From the NCBI GenBank assembly GCA_964422155.1, contig CAYQZZ010000033.1, positions 1 to 22,894 of the forward strand: DNA of 22,894 nt, in the 5' to 3' direction. The translations under genes and the position numbers were made by a program. Below are positions 1-7,858 of the stretch, piece after piece. The notes under the pieces were generated by a model, which worked only from the letters and a program-made list of their open reading frames with translations, ran no database searches and was not told where the DNA came from. Position 1 is the first letter of the stretch. Every line of letters starts with the position of its first letter. Origin of the DNA: JBGPRB01 sp964422155 (GTDB taxonomy: Bacteria > Chloroflexota > Dehalococcoidia > Dehalococcoidales > RBG-16-60-22).

Positions 1-66
1 GGCAGTAAAGACCACCGCCTTGCCCGCTTTGATTTTCTCGTTTATTTCCGCTATTATCTTGGCCAC
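1..66 (-). CDS. N-terminal fragment, DUF39 / homocysteine-biosynthesis-like protein
   Basis: Only the first 22 codons lie in the window, read leftward from a GTG at 66-64; the gene continues beyond the left edge. The peptide starts MAKIIAEINEKIKAGKAVV. An AAAGGG lies about ten bases upstream of the GTG, and an in-frame stop just upstream excludes a longer start. The pattern of EIN-x-KI-x-x-G-x-AVV resembles the start of the DUF39 family, whose archaeal members are implicated in homocysteine formation from aspartate semialdehyde. That assignment rests on a very short match and is tentative; that this is a real gene start is better supported, because a promoter-like pair also lies upstream. Confidence 0.45.
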   Translation of the reverse strand, partial: MAKIIAEINEKIKAGKAVVFTA

Positions 67-114
67 GTAATTTTACCCTTTCATCACGTACATAATATTT
101 GGGGATTACATAAC

Positions 115-143
115 ATTTTAGCAGAGCTAAAGGCCGAATACAA
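115..143 (-). promoter_or_regulatory. Putative sigma70-type promoter, leftward
   Basis: On the minus strand TTGTAT (143-138) and TAAAAT (120-115) are separated by 17 bases. It would start a transcript about 40 bases before the GTG of the leftward partial gene. It lies back to back with the aspS promoter, so the space between the two genes is a divergent promoter region. Confidence 0.4.
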
Positions 144-161
144 CTTAGAACAGCATCAATG

Positions 162-190
162 TTGAAGCGCCTACCTGTATAAGCTATAAT
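162..190 (+). promoter_or_regulatory. Putative sigma70-type promoter of the aspS-tig-clpP run
   Basis: TTGAAG at 162-167 and a consensus TATAAT at 185-190 are separated by exactly 17 bases. Transcription should begin near 197. That places the upstream in-frame GTG at 196 at or before the +1 position and supports the TTG at 226 as the aspS start. Confidence 0.65.
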
Positions 191-225
191 CAAAAGTGAA
201 CCCCTTTATAAAAAAGGAGACGACT

Positions 226-2019
226 TTGCTCAGGACTCACGCCTGCGGCTCTCTACGCAAGGAACACGTTGGTATTAAAGTATCCCTGGCCGGCTGGGTA
301 AACCGCCGCCGCGACCATGGCGGGCTTATTTTTATCGACCTGCGGGACAGGGAAGGCTTTGTCCAGACAGTGTTCAATCCGGAAATATCGCCGGCAGGCC
401 TGAAAATTGCCGAGGAGATGCGCAACGAGTTTGTCGTCAGGCTTACCGGAGAGGTGGCTTTACGTCCCTCAGGCACCGAGAACCCGAAAATACCAACTGG
501 CGATATCGAGGTAATCGTTAAGGAAGCCGAGATACTCAATAAGTCCAATACCCCTCCCTTTTACATTAACGAAGAGGTCGAGGTTGATGAAAACGTCCGT
601 CTCAAGTACCGTTACCTTGACCTCCGCCGAGGGCGGATGAAAGAAAACCTGATTTTGCGCCATCAGGTAGTCAAGTTTATGCGCGATTTTCTTGATGCCC
701 GGGGATTTATCGAGGTGGAGACGCCCATCCTCATTAAAAGCACGCCGGAGGGGGCCAGGGACTACCTGGTGCCCAGCCGTGTTCATCCCGGCCAGTTTTA
801 CGCTCTGCCGCAGTCACCGCAGCAGCTAAAGCAGTTGTTGATGGTGGCAGGACTCGATAAGTATTACCAGATTGCCCGCTGCTTCCGTGACGAGGACACC
901 CGTGCCGACCGCCAGCCAGAGTTTACTCAGCTCGATATTGAAATGAGCTTTGTCGAAGAAGAGGATGTGCTCAAACTGACGGAAGAGCTTTTTACAAGCC
1001 TGGTGAAGACGCTCAAGCCCGAAAAACGGATGATGCAGCCCTTCCCCCGCCTCACCTATGCCGAGGCCATGGAACGCTATGGCTCGGACAAGCCCGACCT
1101 GCGCTTCGACATGGAGATAAAGGACATTTCAGATATCGTGGCTGATTCTAAATTCACTATTTTCAGTACGGCTATTGCCCAAGGGGGCAGGGTAAAAGGC
1201 ATTTGCGCTCCCGGATGCGCCGCTTACACTCGCAGTCAGCTTGAGGATCTGAATGAAATGGCCAGGGGGCTGGGGGCCGGCGGGCTGGTAACCATCGCTT
1301 TGAGTGGTTCTAGTAACAGCCCGGCAGATTTAACTGTTGAAATGATAAAATCTGCCGCTGCCAAATTTCTTTCGCTAGACGAGGTCAAGGCTATAGCCGG
1401 GCGTCTGGGAGCCAGGATTGGAGACCTGCTGCTTATTGTGGCCGGGGAAAACAGGCTGGTGAGTACCGTGCTAGGTGAGTTGCGCCGCGAGATGGGCTCC
1501 CGCCTACGGTTAGCGGCACCGGGCTTGCTGGCCTTTGCCTTCATTATCGATTTCCCTATGTTTGAGAGGAACAGCCAGACGGGACAGCTGGAAGCGATGC
1601 ATCATGCCTTTACCATGCCCAGAGATGAAGATATGCTGTTGCTGGATAGCGCCCCGGAGAAAGTAAGAGCCAGGAGCTATGACCTCGTCTGCAACGGGCG
1701 TGAACTGGGCAGCGGTAGCATCAGGATTCATAAGAGCGACCTGCAAAGAAAGATATTTAAAATACTGGGCTACAGCGATGAAGCTATTGAAGAGCGTTTC
1801 AGACACCTGCTCGAAGCGTTTGATTATGGCGCGCCGCCTCACGGTGGCATCGCTCCAGGCATTGACCGAGTCATAATGCGGCTTATCAATGAGGATAACA
1901 TCAGGGATATAATAGCCTTCCCCAAGAACCAGGCTGCCGTCGACCTCACTTTTAACGCGCCTTCACCGGTCACCGAAGAGCAGCTTGCCGAACTGCATAT
2001 TCGTCTGCGTGAAGAGTAG
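226..2019 (+). CDS. aspS: Aspartyl-tRNA synthetase, probably non-discriminating
   Basis: Charges tRNA-Asp with aspartate in the cytoplasm. The 597-residue product has the bacterial AspRS layout: an N-terminal OB-fold anticodon domain (about 1-110), class II catalytic core with motif 2 around FRDEDTRADRQPEF, an inserted GAD domain in the middle, and motif 3 GIAPGIDRV near the C terminus. The TTG at 226 is chosen because AAGGAG ends six bases before it and the promoter places +1 near 197; a GTG at 196 would add ten residues not typical of the family. With this start residue 31 is His and residue 83 is Gly, the pair reported for AspRS enzymes that also charge tRNA-Asn, so Asn-tRNA is probably made through GatCAB. 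tig begins 16 bases after the stop, suggesting one transcript. Confidence 0.96.
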   Translation: MLRTHACGSLRKEHVGIKVSLAGWVNRRRDHGGLIFIDLRDREGFVQTVFNPEISPAGLKIAEEMRNEFVVRLTGEVALRPSGTENPKIPTGDIEVIVKEAEILNKSNTPPFYINEEVEVDENVRLKYRYLDLRRGRMKENLILRHQVVKFMRDFLDARGFIEVETPILIKSTPEGARDYLVPSRVHPGQFYALPQSPQQLKQLLMVAGLDKYYQIARCFRDEDTRADRQPEFTQLDIEMSFVEEEDVLKLTEELFTSLVKTLKPEKRMMQPFPRLTYAEAMERYGSDKPDLRFDMEIKDISDIVADSKFTIFSTAIAQGGRVKGICAPGCAAYTRSQLEDLNEMARGLGAGGLVTIALSGSSNSPADLTVEMIKSAAAKFLSLDEVKAIAGRLGARIGDLLLIVAGENRLVSTVLGELRREMGSRLRLAAPGLLAFAFIIDFPMFERNSQTGQLEAMHHAFTMPRDEDMLLLDSAPEKVRARSYDLVCNGRELGSGSIRIHKSDLQRKIFKILGYSDEAIEERFRHLLEAFDYGAPPHGGIAPGIDRVIMRLINEDNIRDIIAFPKNQAAVDLTFNAPSPVTEEQLAELHIRLREE

Positions 2020-2035
2020 CCTATCGGGAGGAAAC

Positions 2036-3355
2036 TTGAAAGTTACTAAAGAGAAAGTTGAAAACAGCCAGGCATTTCTAACCATCGAGATGGAACCTGC
2101 CGAAATGGAAACAGGTATGCAGGAATCCTATCAGTACCTGGTACAAAAATCGAATATTCCCGGATTTCGTAAGGGAAAAGCCCCGCGGATAGTGGTGGAA
2201 CGCTATCTGGGAAAAGCCAGACTCCTGGAAGAGGCGCTGGACCATATGATTCCCCGGGCTTACCAGCAGGCCCTTAAGGAGCAGGCAATCGAACCCTATG
2301 CCCAGCCAGAGGTAGAGATAACTCAGCCCGACCCCCTGATATTCAAGGCTGTCGTGCCTTTAATGCCCACCGTAACGCTGGGCGATTATCGCGATATCCG
2401 CATGTCACCGGAGCCGGTTGACATAAAAGAAGAGAATATCGCTGCCGTTCTCGAAGAACTGCGCCACCAGCACGCTAACTGGGAACCCGTCGACAGGACG
2501 CTGGACTATAACGACATGGCTGTTATCGATATCAACGGTAAGGTCGAGGAAAAGCCCTACGTTCAAAAAATAGGAGCGCAATACCAGGTTCTCAAGGACT
2601 CTATTTCGCCGGCGCCGGGATTCACCGCCCAGATAGTCGGCATGAAGAAAGAAGAGACCAAAGAGTTCAAGTTGAGTTTCCCCGCGGATTACCCCAGTAG
2701 CCAGGTAGCCGGGAAGGAAGGCCATTTTAATGTAAAACTCCATGAAATCAAGGAGGAAAAGCTCCCGGAGCTCAATGATGATTTTGCCGCTCAGGTCTCG
2801 CCCGAATTAAAAACAGTGCCGGCGCTCCGCGAGGAGGTTACCAAGAGTCTGCGGTTGCGGGGCGAGGAACGCGCCAGGATGGACTTTGAAGAGCGGGTTA
2901 TCAATGCCGCCATCGAGCCGTCGAAGATAGAGTATCCGCCGGTCCTGGTAGATATGGAAATCAACCGGATTCTCAATGACCAGGCCAGGCAGTTGCAATT
3001 GACGGGGCGAGGCATGGATGAATACCTGCGCAGCGTCAATAAGACTCCTGAGCAGCTTCAAGAGGAACTGCGTCCCGTAGCCACCAGAAATGTCAACGCT
3101 TCGCTCGTTCTGGGAAAGATTGCCGAAGCGGAGAAGATTGAAGTCACCGATGACGAGATAAATAACGGGATTAAAAACCTGTCCAGAGGCATCGGGGAGG
3201 ATAAAAGGGAGGAGATGCAGAAACTTCTGGATACGCCGCAGAACCGCGATTCAATCAAACAATCGCTGAAGACGCGCAAAACCATCGAGCGATTGACGGA
3301 AATAGCTAAAAACACGGAAAAACCCGGTCAAGAGACAAAGGAGGAGGGAAAATGA
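2036..3355 (+). CDS. tig: Trigger factor (ribosome-associated chaperone)
   Basis: Binds the ribosome at the nascent-chain exit and shields emerging polypeptides. The 439-residue length is normal. The ribosome-docking signature GFRKGKAP is at residues 43-50, followed by an FKBP-like prolyl isomerase segment (about 150-240) and the helical SurA-like C-terminal arms. The start is a TTG at 2036 preceded by GGGAGG with a four-base gap; the longer frame from 1985 would overlap aspS and lacks such a site. The tail is very charged (Lys/Glu). The stop overlaps the clpP start by four bases (ATGA), so the two are translationally coupled, as in the common tig-clpP arrangement. Confidence 0.95.
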   Translation: MKVTKEKVENSQAFLTIEMEPAEMETGMQESYQYLVQKSNIPGFRKGKAPRIVVERYLGKARLLEEALDHMIPRAYQQALKEQAIEPYAQPEVEITQPDPLIFKAVVPLMPTVTLGDYRDIRMSPEPVDIKEENIAAVLEELRHQHANWEPVDRTLDYNDMAVIDINGKVEEKPYVQKIGAQYQVLKDSISPAPGFTAQIVGMKKEETKEFKLSFPADYPSSQVAGKEGHFNVKLHEIKEEKLPELNDDFAAQVSPELKTVPALREEVTKSLRLRGEERARMDFEERVINAAIEPSKIEYPPVLVDMEINRILNDQARQLQLTGRGMDEYLRSVNKTPEQLQEELRPVATRNVNASLVLGKIAEAEKIEVTDDEINNGIKNLSRGIGEDKREEMQKLLDTPQNRDSIKQSLKTRKTIERLTEIAKNTEKPGQETKEEGK

Positions 3356-4017
3356 ATAGTCTGCCACTGAATAATCTACCGTTGCCTAATCTGCCGATGA
3401 ACATCATACCCGGTGTGATCGAAAGCGGCCCCAGGGGTGAGAGGATGTGGGATATCTATTCCCTGCTTTTGAAAGAACGTATCGTCATGCTCTTCACCCC
3501 CATTAACGACCCCGTTGCCAATACCCTGATTGCCCAGTTCCTCTATCTGGAAAGGGAAGACCCGGATAAGGATATTAACATGTATATCCAGAGTCCCGGC
3601 GGGGTCATCAGTTCCGGCCTGGCTATTTACGATACCATGCAGCTTATCCGCCCGCCCGTTTCCACCATCTGCGTCGGCATGGCGGCCAGCATGGCCACGG
3701 TGCTCCTCTGCGCCGGCGCCAAGGGCAAGCGTTATGCCCTTCCCCATGCCACCATCCATATGCACCAGGCTATCGGCGGCGCCCAGGGTCAGGCAGCGGA
3801 TATCGTCATTGCCGCCAAGGAAATCATGCGCCAGCAGGACATCCTTAAGGACATTCTTATCAAGCATACCGGTCAACCGATGGACAAAATAACCCATGAC
3901 ACTGACCGCGATTTCTATCTCAACCCGGTACAGGCGGTGGAATACGGCATCATTGACGAAGTACTTTCCCGGCCTGCTGAAGATAAAGAAGGAAAAGGCA
4001 AGAAAGAAAAGAAATAA
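3352..4017 (+). CDS. clpP: ATP-dependent Clp protease proteolytic subunit
   Basis: Serine peptidase that forms the double-heptamer chamber and works with a Clp ATPase on unfolded substrates in the cytoplasm. The triad is visible: Ser113 in GMAAS, His138 in MHQ, and Asp187 in DRDFYL; the QSPGG oxyanion region is at 80-84. The 221 residues include a leader of about 15 residues (a Leu/Pro/Asn repeat) before the usual MNIIPGVIE start, possibly a processed propeptide. The ATG at 3352 has GGAGGAGGG five bases upstream, whereas the internal ATG at 3397 has none. clpX, often next, is absent: the following genes run in the opposite direction. The Lys/Glu-rich tail is low complexity. Confidence 0.96.
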   Translation: MNSLPLNNLPLPNLPMNIIPGVIESGPRGERMWDIYSLLLKERIVMLFTPINDPVANTLIAQFLYLEREDPDKDINMYIQSPGGVISSGLAIYDTMQLIRPPVSTICVGMAASMATVLLCAGAKGKRYALPHATIHMHQAIGGAQGQAADIVIAAKEIMRQQDILKDILIKHTGQPMDKITHDTDRDFYLNPVQAVEYGIIDEVLSRPAEDKEGKGKKEKK

Positions 4018-4031
4018 TCTATATTCATATC

Positions 4032-4149
4032 CCTCTCCCTTGATGGGTTCACCCTGAAGGTTCTCCCTGAAGGGAGAGGCTAGGCGAGGGTGAAATTCCT
4101 TCCTGTTTTTGTCCCCCTCACCTTTTTCCTCTCCCACGGCGGGGAGAGG
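4032..4149. repeat. Nested palindromic intergenic element (CCTCTCCC family)
   Basis: Lies between the convergent clpP and formyltransferase genes. CCTCTCCCTT (4032-4041) pairs perfectly with AAGGGAGAGG (4070-4079), and CCTCTCCC (4128-4135) with GGGAGAGG (4142-4149); between them GAGGGTGA and CCCCTCACC form another near-complementary pair. There is no T-tract in the right place for a textbook terminator on either strand, although the folded RNA could still stop or stabilise both converging transcripts. A decayed partial copy is at 8348-8375. Confidence 0.7.
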
Positions 4150-4165
4150 AGATATCATACTCAAA

Positions 4166-5005
4166 TCATTGGGGCAGCTTGTCCTTCACCATCCGGTCTA
4201 TCTCTCTGGTGAGGTCATAACCCTTGATTAAATGGGCGGCAGTGTCAATGACCTGCCGGTCTTTTGTTATCCTGACCCTGCCCTGGCTGAAAGCCCTGAT
4301 GGTGGCCACCGTCAGCGGAAGCTCCCTTACAGCGCCATGTTGACGTATGGTTTTAAATAGGGTATTTTCCACGCCCTGTGCACTCTTAATTTCATCAACG
4401 GGCTTTCCTTTTATCTCGTCCCAGTACCTGTCGAAGGCTTTACCGCGTATCGGGAACGTGCAGTAGGTCGCCGTCGGGCCTATGTCCAGCTCCGGGATAG
4501 CCACGTGCATTTTCACGCCCTGCGTATCCGCTTTACTATCAATCAGCTTCCAGATTACCTGCTGCCAGGTGCCGGCAGGGCCACCCGGTGCCGCCGGGTG
4601 CAGGTTGATGATATCGTACCTCTCGCACATCTCCGGCCCGGTAATCAGCATAAAGCCGGCCAGCACACAAAGGTCGGGATGGAACTTTTCCAGACGCTTC
4701 ATGACCTCTCTGTCGTAGTCGATGCGCCACTGCGGCAGGGGCGCTGATGGGTCAGGATTGGGCATACCTCTCGATGACCGGTATTTCTGGTAGGAAAAGC
4801 TGACCAGAGGAATGCCGTAGTCCTTCACCATATCGAGATACTGGTCGGTTGCCTCGGTCTCGCCGCGCTCGCGACTGCAAAAGACGAACTCTATCTCAAC
4901 GTCGAGCTCTCCGGCTTTAATAGCATCCTGTGTTGTCTTTAGTAAGCCTTTGGAACCCGCGCCTCTACCAGTGGAGAACCAGCCGATTTTATAGTGCTTG
5001 ACCAC
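4166..5005 (-). CDS. Formyltransferase-family protein (PurN-like)
   Basis: Probably transfers a formyl group from a folate carrier, as in glycinamide ribonucleotide formyltransferase, but the true substrate is unproven. The 279-residue product keeps the catalytic trio of the family: the Asn and His of INLHPA and the Asp of ELDIGP. It is longer than classical PurN (about 200-220 residues), with extra sequence after the first strand and a helical C-terminal extension, and the N-terminal glycine loop reads STGRGAGS. The GTG at 5005 is preferred over an ATG at 5047 because a very strong GGGAGGGGG sits about five bases ahead, and it begins two bases after the PHP gene stop. No other purine genes are nearby, and pairing with a PHP phosphoesterase hints at a different formyl acceptor. 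Confidence 0.8.
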   Translation of the reverse strand: MVKHYKIGWFSTGRGAGSKGLLKTTQDAIKAGELDVEIEFVFCSRERGETEATDQYLDMVKDYGIPLVSFSYQKYRSSRGMPNPDPSAPLPQWRIDYDREVMKRLEKFHPDLCVLAGFMLITGPEMCERYDIINLHPAAPGGPAGTWQQVIWKLIDSKADTQGVKMHVAIPELDIGPTATYCTFPIRGKAFDRYWDEIKGKPVDEIKSAQGVENTLFKTIRQHGAVRELPLTVATIRAFSQGRVRITKDRQVIDTAAHLIKGYDLTREIDRMVKDKLPQ

Positions 5006-5007
5006 TT

Positions 5008-5664
5008 TTACCCCCTCCCGCTTAGTCTGGTTTTTACCTTTGCCCATGTGCTGAAAAGGTGCACGAACATTCCCGAGCGGCGTCCGTAAATCCTGCCCTG
5101 GGCCAGGGCTTTAAGGAATTCGTCCTTGCTATTGAATTCCGGTATCTCTACATAGGCATTGCCGATTTCATTAATGGTGTGGGCATCACTGCCGGCGCCC
5201 CCGGGTATGCCGTGCTTGGCTGAGAAAGCACGGGCTTTATTGGAGTTGGCCGGGAAAGGACTGCGCGAGTTCAGCACCTCCATCAAGTCGATATCTCCGG
5301 CTATCTCGTCGATAACCCGGTCTTTCAACGCGGAGCCGCGTATCGTTTCGAAGGGGTGCGGGATGTTCACCAGGCCGTCCTGCGCCCGGATACGCTTTAC
5401 TGCCTCTCGTGGTGTGATACCGCTGGGGATGGTCTCCTTGAGGAACATGCCCATAATTTCGCCCTCGGTAGTCAGGATTTCCTCGGCGACAATCACCTTG
5501 AACGGGGCTAGTTCCTGCATTTTAAGCCCGCCTTCGGCAGTGCCGTGGTCGGCTATGGCAATGCAGTTTATCCCCAGCTCCTGGCAGCGACTTATAATCT
5601 TGTCCAGGGGTGTCTGGCAGTCCATGGAATATCGGGTATGGATATGAAGGTCGGCTTTTAACAA
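5008..5664 (-). CDS. PHP-domain metal-dependent phosphoesterase
   Basis: Predicted phosphoesterase with a metal-binding PHP barrel. The four PHP motifs are visible in the 218-residue product: HIHTRYS at residues 7-13, ADHG near 39, a His in NIPHPFE near 98-104, and GSDAH near 158. The substrate cannot be told; relatives act on histidinol phosphate, nucleotides or other small phosphates. The start is a TTG at 5664 with only weak AG-rich sequence upstream, but the peptide then begins MLKADLHIHT, which is typical for the family. The gene leads into the formyltransferase gene with a two-base gap, so the two proteins are made together. Confidence 0.85.
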   Translation of the reverse strand: MLKADLHIHTRYSMDCQTPLDKIISRCQELGINCIAIADHGTAEGGLKMQELAPFKVIVAEEILTTEGEIMGMFLKETIPSGITPREAVKRIRAQDGLVNIPHPFETIRGSALKDRVIDEIAGDIDLMEVLNSRSPFPANSNKARAFSAKHGIPGGAGSDAHTINEIGNAYVEIPEFNSKDEFLKALAQGRIYGRRSGMFVHLFSTWAKVKTRLSGRG

Positions 5665-5718
5665 AGCTTCTCTAGACTTCTTCCTTTCTCGATTTGGTCG
5701 TGTTAGAGGGTGTTAAAT

Positions 5719-5790
5719 AATTGTCATTCTGATTCCCGACAAGTCGGGACGAAGAATCCGATACCCTTCGCTCCGCTCAGGGTGATATTA
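5719..5790. repeat. Composite palindromic repeat (GTCATTC / CCCTTCG type)
   Basis: Between the leftward aminopeptidase and PHP genes. It holds a perfect 6-2-6 palindrome CCCGAC-AA-GTCGGG inside a GATTC...GAATC frame, followed by ACCCTTCGCTCCGCTCAGGGTGA, itself able to fold (ACCCT/AGGGT). Related sequences recur near 6930, 12944, 13297 and 14248. It could act as a hairpin 3' end for the upstream transcript, but no T-tract follows. Confidence 0.6.
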
Positions 5791-5815
5791 AAGCATTACT
5801 AATCAATCTCTTATT

Positions 5816-6892
5816 TTAATGATACTTAATCTTTCTTGCCCTGGTGATTGGCTTCGCTTTACCCTTTTCCATGACCACCGTGTCCTCGATCCTGACGCCA
5901 CCCCACCCCGATAGATAAATTCCAGGCTCGACGGTGAATACCATGCCGTCGGTAAGCGGCTCTTCCGAGCCGGGGCCGAGGCGGGGTAATTCGTGTTCTG
6001 CCAGACCGACGCCGTGCCCCAGCGAGTGCCCGAAGGCTTCTCCATAACCCGCTTTTTGAATTAACTCCCTGGCAGCGCTATCGGCTTGATGCCCGGTCAT
6101 GCCCTCTTTAATTATAGACATCGCCGCCGTCTGGGCGTCAAGAACGGTACTGTAGACCTTCCTGAAAGTTGCGTCAGGGGTGCCGACGCATATAGTGCGG
6201 CTCAGGTCGCTGGCATAGCCGCCATATCTGGCTCCCATGTCTATCACGATGGGTTCACCTTTATTAATAACACGGTCGGAAGGCTTATGATGAGGTAAGG
6301 CTGCATCTGGTCCTGAGGCAACGATAATATCGAAGGGCAGCGGCTGGCTGCCTTTTTCTCGGAGGCTTTTCTCAAGCTCCCAGGCTACCTGCTTCTCCGT
6401 CATGCCGGCCTTAATGGTGCCTTCTACGTATTCAAAAGCGGCATCGGTTATGGCTGAGGCTTTCCTAATAAGCTCGATTTCTTTCGCCTCTTTGACCGCC
6501 CGCAGAGACTCCACCAGCCTGTTCACCGGGACCATCCTGGCGGAAACCTGTTTCTTTTTGAGGGCATCGCGCAGCTGACGATGGAAGTTGAACGTAACAT
6601 CACCGGCTTCGAATCCCGTCCTTTTTATCCCGAGGTCACGCAGCAGGCCGGGGAACCATTCGGTAAAGTTGCTGGTAATACGCAGAATCTCGAAATCGGG
6701 GGCTTCGGCTTTAGCCTGCTCGGTATAGCGGAAGTCCGTGGCCAGGACTGCTTTTTTATTGGTAATGAGCAGATAGCCGGCGGTGCCGTCAAAGCCGGAA
6801 AGATAGCGCCGGTTCTCCGACTGCGTGATAAAGATGGCGTCGATATCTTTTTCCGCGAGCTTTCCGCGCAGCTTTTTTAATCGGTTATTCAC
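5816..6892 (-). CDS. M24 family Xaa-Pro aminopeptidase/dipeptidase
   Basis: Cytoplasmic metallopeptidase that removes residues ahead of proline. The 358-residue product has the creatinase-like N-terminal domain (about 1-130) and the pita-bread catalytic domain. The five metal ligands are in place: Asp218, Asp229, His293 in GHGVG, Glu322 in VEPG and Glu336. The length matches the short PepQ/YpdF-type enzymes. The start is a GTG at 6892 whose GTGA overlaps the xerC stop by four bases, so translation is coupled. The only purine-rich ribosome-site candidate (GAGGGGAGAAAG) lies inside the repeat-derived tail of xerC. Whether it prefers dipeptides or longer peptides cannot be decided. Confidence 0.92.
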   Translation of the reverse strand: MNNRLKKLRGKLAEKDIDAIFITQSENRRYLSGFDGTAGYLLITNKKAVLATDFRYTEQAKAEAPDFEILRITSNFTEWFPGLLRDLGIKRTGFEAGDVTFNFHRQLRDALKKKQVSARMVPVNRLVESLRAVKEAKEIELIRKASAITDAAFEYVEGTIKAGMTEKQVAWELEKSLREKGSQPLPFDIIVASGPDAALPHHKPSDRVINKGEPIVIDMGARYGGYASDLSRTICVGTPDATFRKVYSTVLDAQTAAMSIIKEGMTGHQADSAARELIQKAGYGEAFGHSLGHGVGLAEHELPRLGPGSEEPLTDGMVFTVEPGIYLSGWGGVRIEDTVVMEKGKAKPITRARKIKYH

Positions 6893-7851
6893 GGTCGCTG
6901 CTTTCTCCCCTCGCCATGGGGTGAGCCAGGCATGTCATTCTGGCGAAGGCCAGAATCCACACTTTCTCCCCTCGCCATGGGATGGGCGGCGAGGTATATC
7001 TTGCGCGCCTGACTCTGCGTGACATGGGTATAAATCTGCGTCGAGGAAAGGTCGGCATGTCCCAGGAGCTCCTGGACGACTTTCAGGTCGGCTCCGCCAT
7101 CGAGGAGATGCGTGGCGAAGGTATGACGTAGTACATGAGGGTGCACCTTCTTATTTATATTACGGGCGTACTTTTCCAGGATTTTCTGCACCCTTCTGGC
7201 CAGAATACGTCCGCCATAGCGATTGACGAACAGGGCGTTGTTCTTTTTACCCCCGAGAAGCTCGCGCCTGCCCTTGTTTATATAATTATCCAAAGCACGT
7301 GCCGCAGGCGCCCCTATCAGGACGACACGTTCCTTGGCGCCCTTGCCCCAGACGCGGATTTCGTTGGTCGCCAGGTTCACCTGTTCCATGTTCATATTCA
7401 CCAGTTCGCTGACGCGCATGCCGGAGGCATAGAGCAGCTCCAGCAGGGCGCGGTCTCGCTGTCCCTGCGGCTGGGAAAGGTCGGGCGACTCCACCAGGCG
7501 CTTGGCTTCCTCTATGGTGAGAAAGACGGGCAGGCGCTTATCCAGCTTGGGTGAAACGGTGGTGGCCGCCGGACTCGCCGATATCATCTCCTCGCGCATG
7601 AGGTAGCGGTAAAAAGAGCGTATCGCCGAAAGCTTGCGGGCGATGCTGGATTTAGCGTATTCCTGCTCCATCAGTTGCGCCAGGTAGGCTCGCAGCGTCA
7701 GTTTATTTACATCTCTTAACGATTCAATTTCTTTTCCACGGACAAAATGGAAGAACTGCAGCAGGTCATTTCTGTAGTTGCGCACCGTATACGCCGAGAC
7801 ATTGCGCTCCGCTTCAAGATAAGCGATATATTTATTAAAGACTTCCTGCAT
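6889..7851 (-). CDS. xerC: Tyrosine site-specific recombinase (XerC/XerD type)
   Basis: Resolves chromosome dimers at dif by cutting and rejoining DNA through a tyrosine. The 320-residue product has the SAM-like N-terminal DNA-binding domain (1-90) and all catalytic residues: Arg146, Lys170, His239, Arg242, His265 and nucleophile Tyr274. XerC and XerD cannot be separated with certainty; the neighbourhood (dprA, topA) favours XerC. The family normally ends near the AAHPMA at 288-293; the last 27 or so residues are encoded by an inserted repeat (6901-6981) and are probably disordered. No clear ribosome site precedes the ATG, which lies seven bases after the AT-rich small gene upstream. Confidence 0.93.
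   Translation of the reverse strand: MQEVFNKYIAYLEAERNVSAYTVRNYRNDLLQFFHFVRGKEIESLRDVNKLTLRAYLAQLMEQEYAKSSIARKLSAIRSFYRYLMREEMISASPAATTVSPKLDKRLPVFLTIEEAKRLVESPDLSQPQGQRDRALLELLYASGMRVSELVNMNMEQVNLATNEIRVWGKGAKERVVLIGAPAARALDNYINKGRRELLGGKKNNALFVNRYGGRILARRVQKILEKYARNINKKVHPHVLRHTFATHLLDGGADLKVVQELLGHADLSSTQIYTHVTQSQARKIYLAAHPMARGESVDSGLRQNDMPGSPHGEGRKQRP
6901..6981. repeat. Repeat insertion inside the 3' end of xerC
   Basis: A 20-bp sequence, CTTTCTCCCCTCGCCATGGG, occurs exactly twice, at 6901-6920 and 6962-6981. Between them is a palindrome, ATTCTGG-CGAAGG-CCAGAAT, of the same CATTC...GAATCC type seen elsewhere in the window. The layout, a palindrome flanked by direct repeats, resembles a small mobile element or a recombination product. 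It is translated as the xerC tail and carries the region just upstream of the aminopeptidase start. Confidence 0.8.
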
Positions 7852-7858
7852 AAACTAT

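Noticed and set aside
196..225. GTG at 196 as aspS start
   Set aside because: It coincides with the predicted transcription start and has no ribosome site; the TTG at 226 has both a good site and family agreement.
4128..4149. Intrinsic terminator after clpP or the formyltransferase gene
   Set aside because: The hairpin is good, but the T-run lies before it on the plus strand and A-rich sequence follows on the minus strand.
3376..4164. 262-residue leftward frame opposite clpP
   Set aside because: Antisense to clpP and extends through the palindromic repeat.
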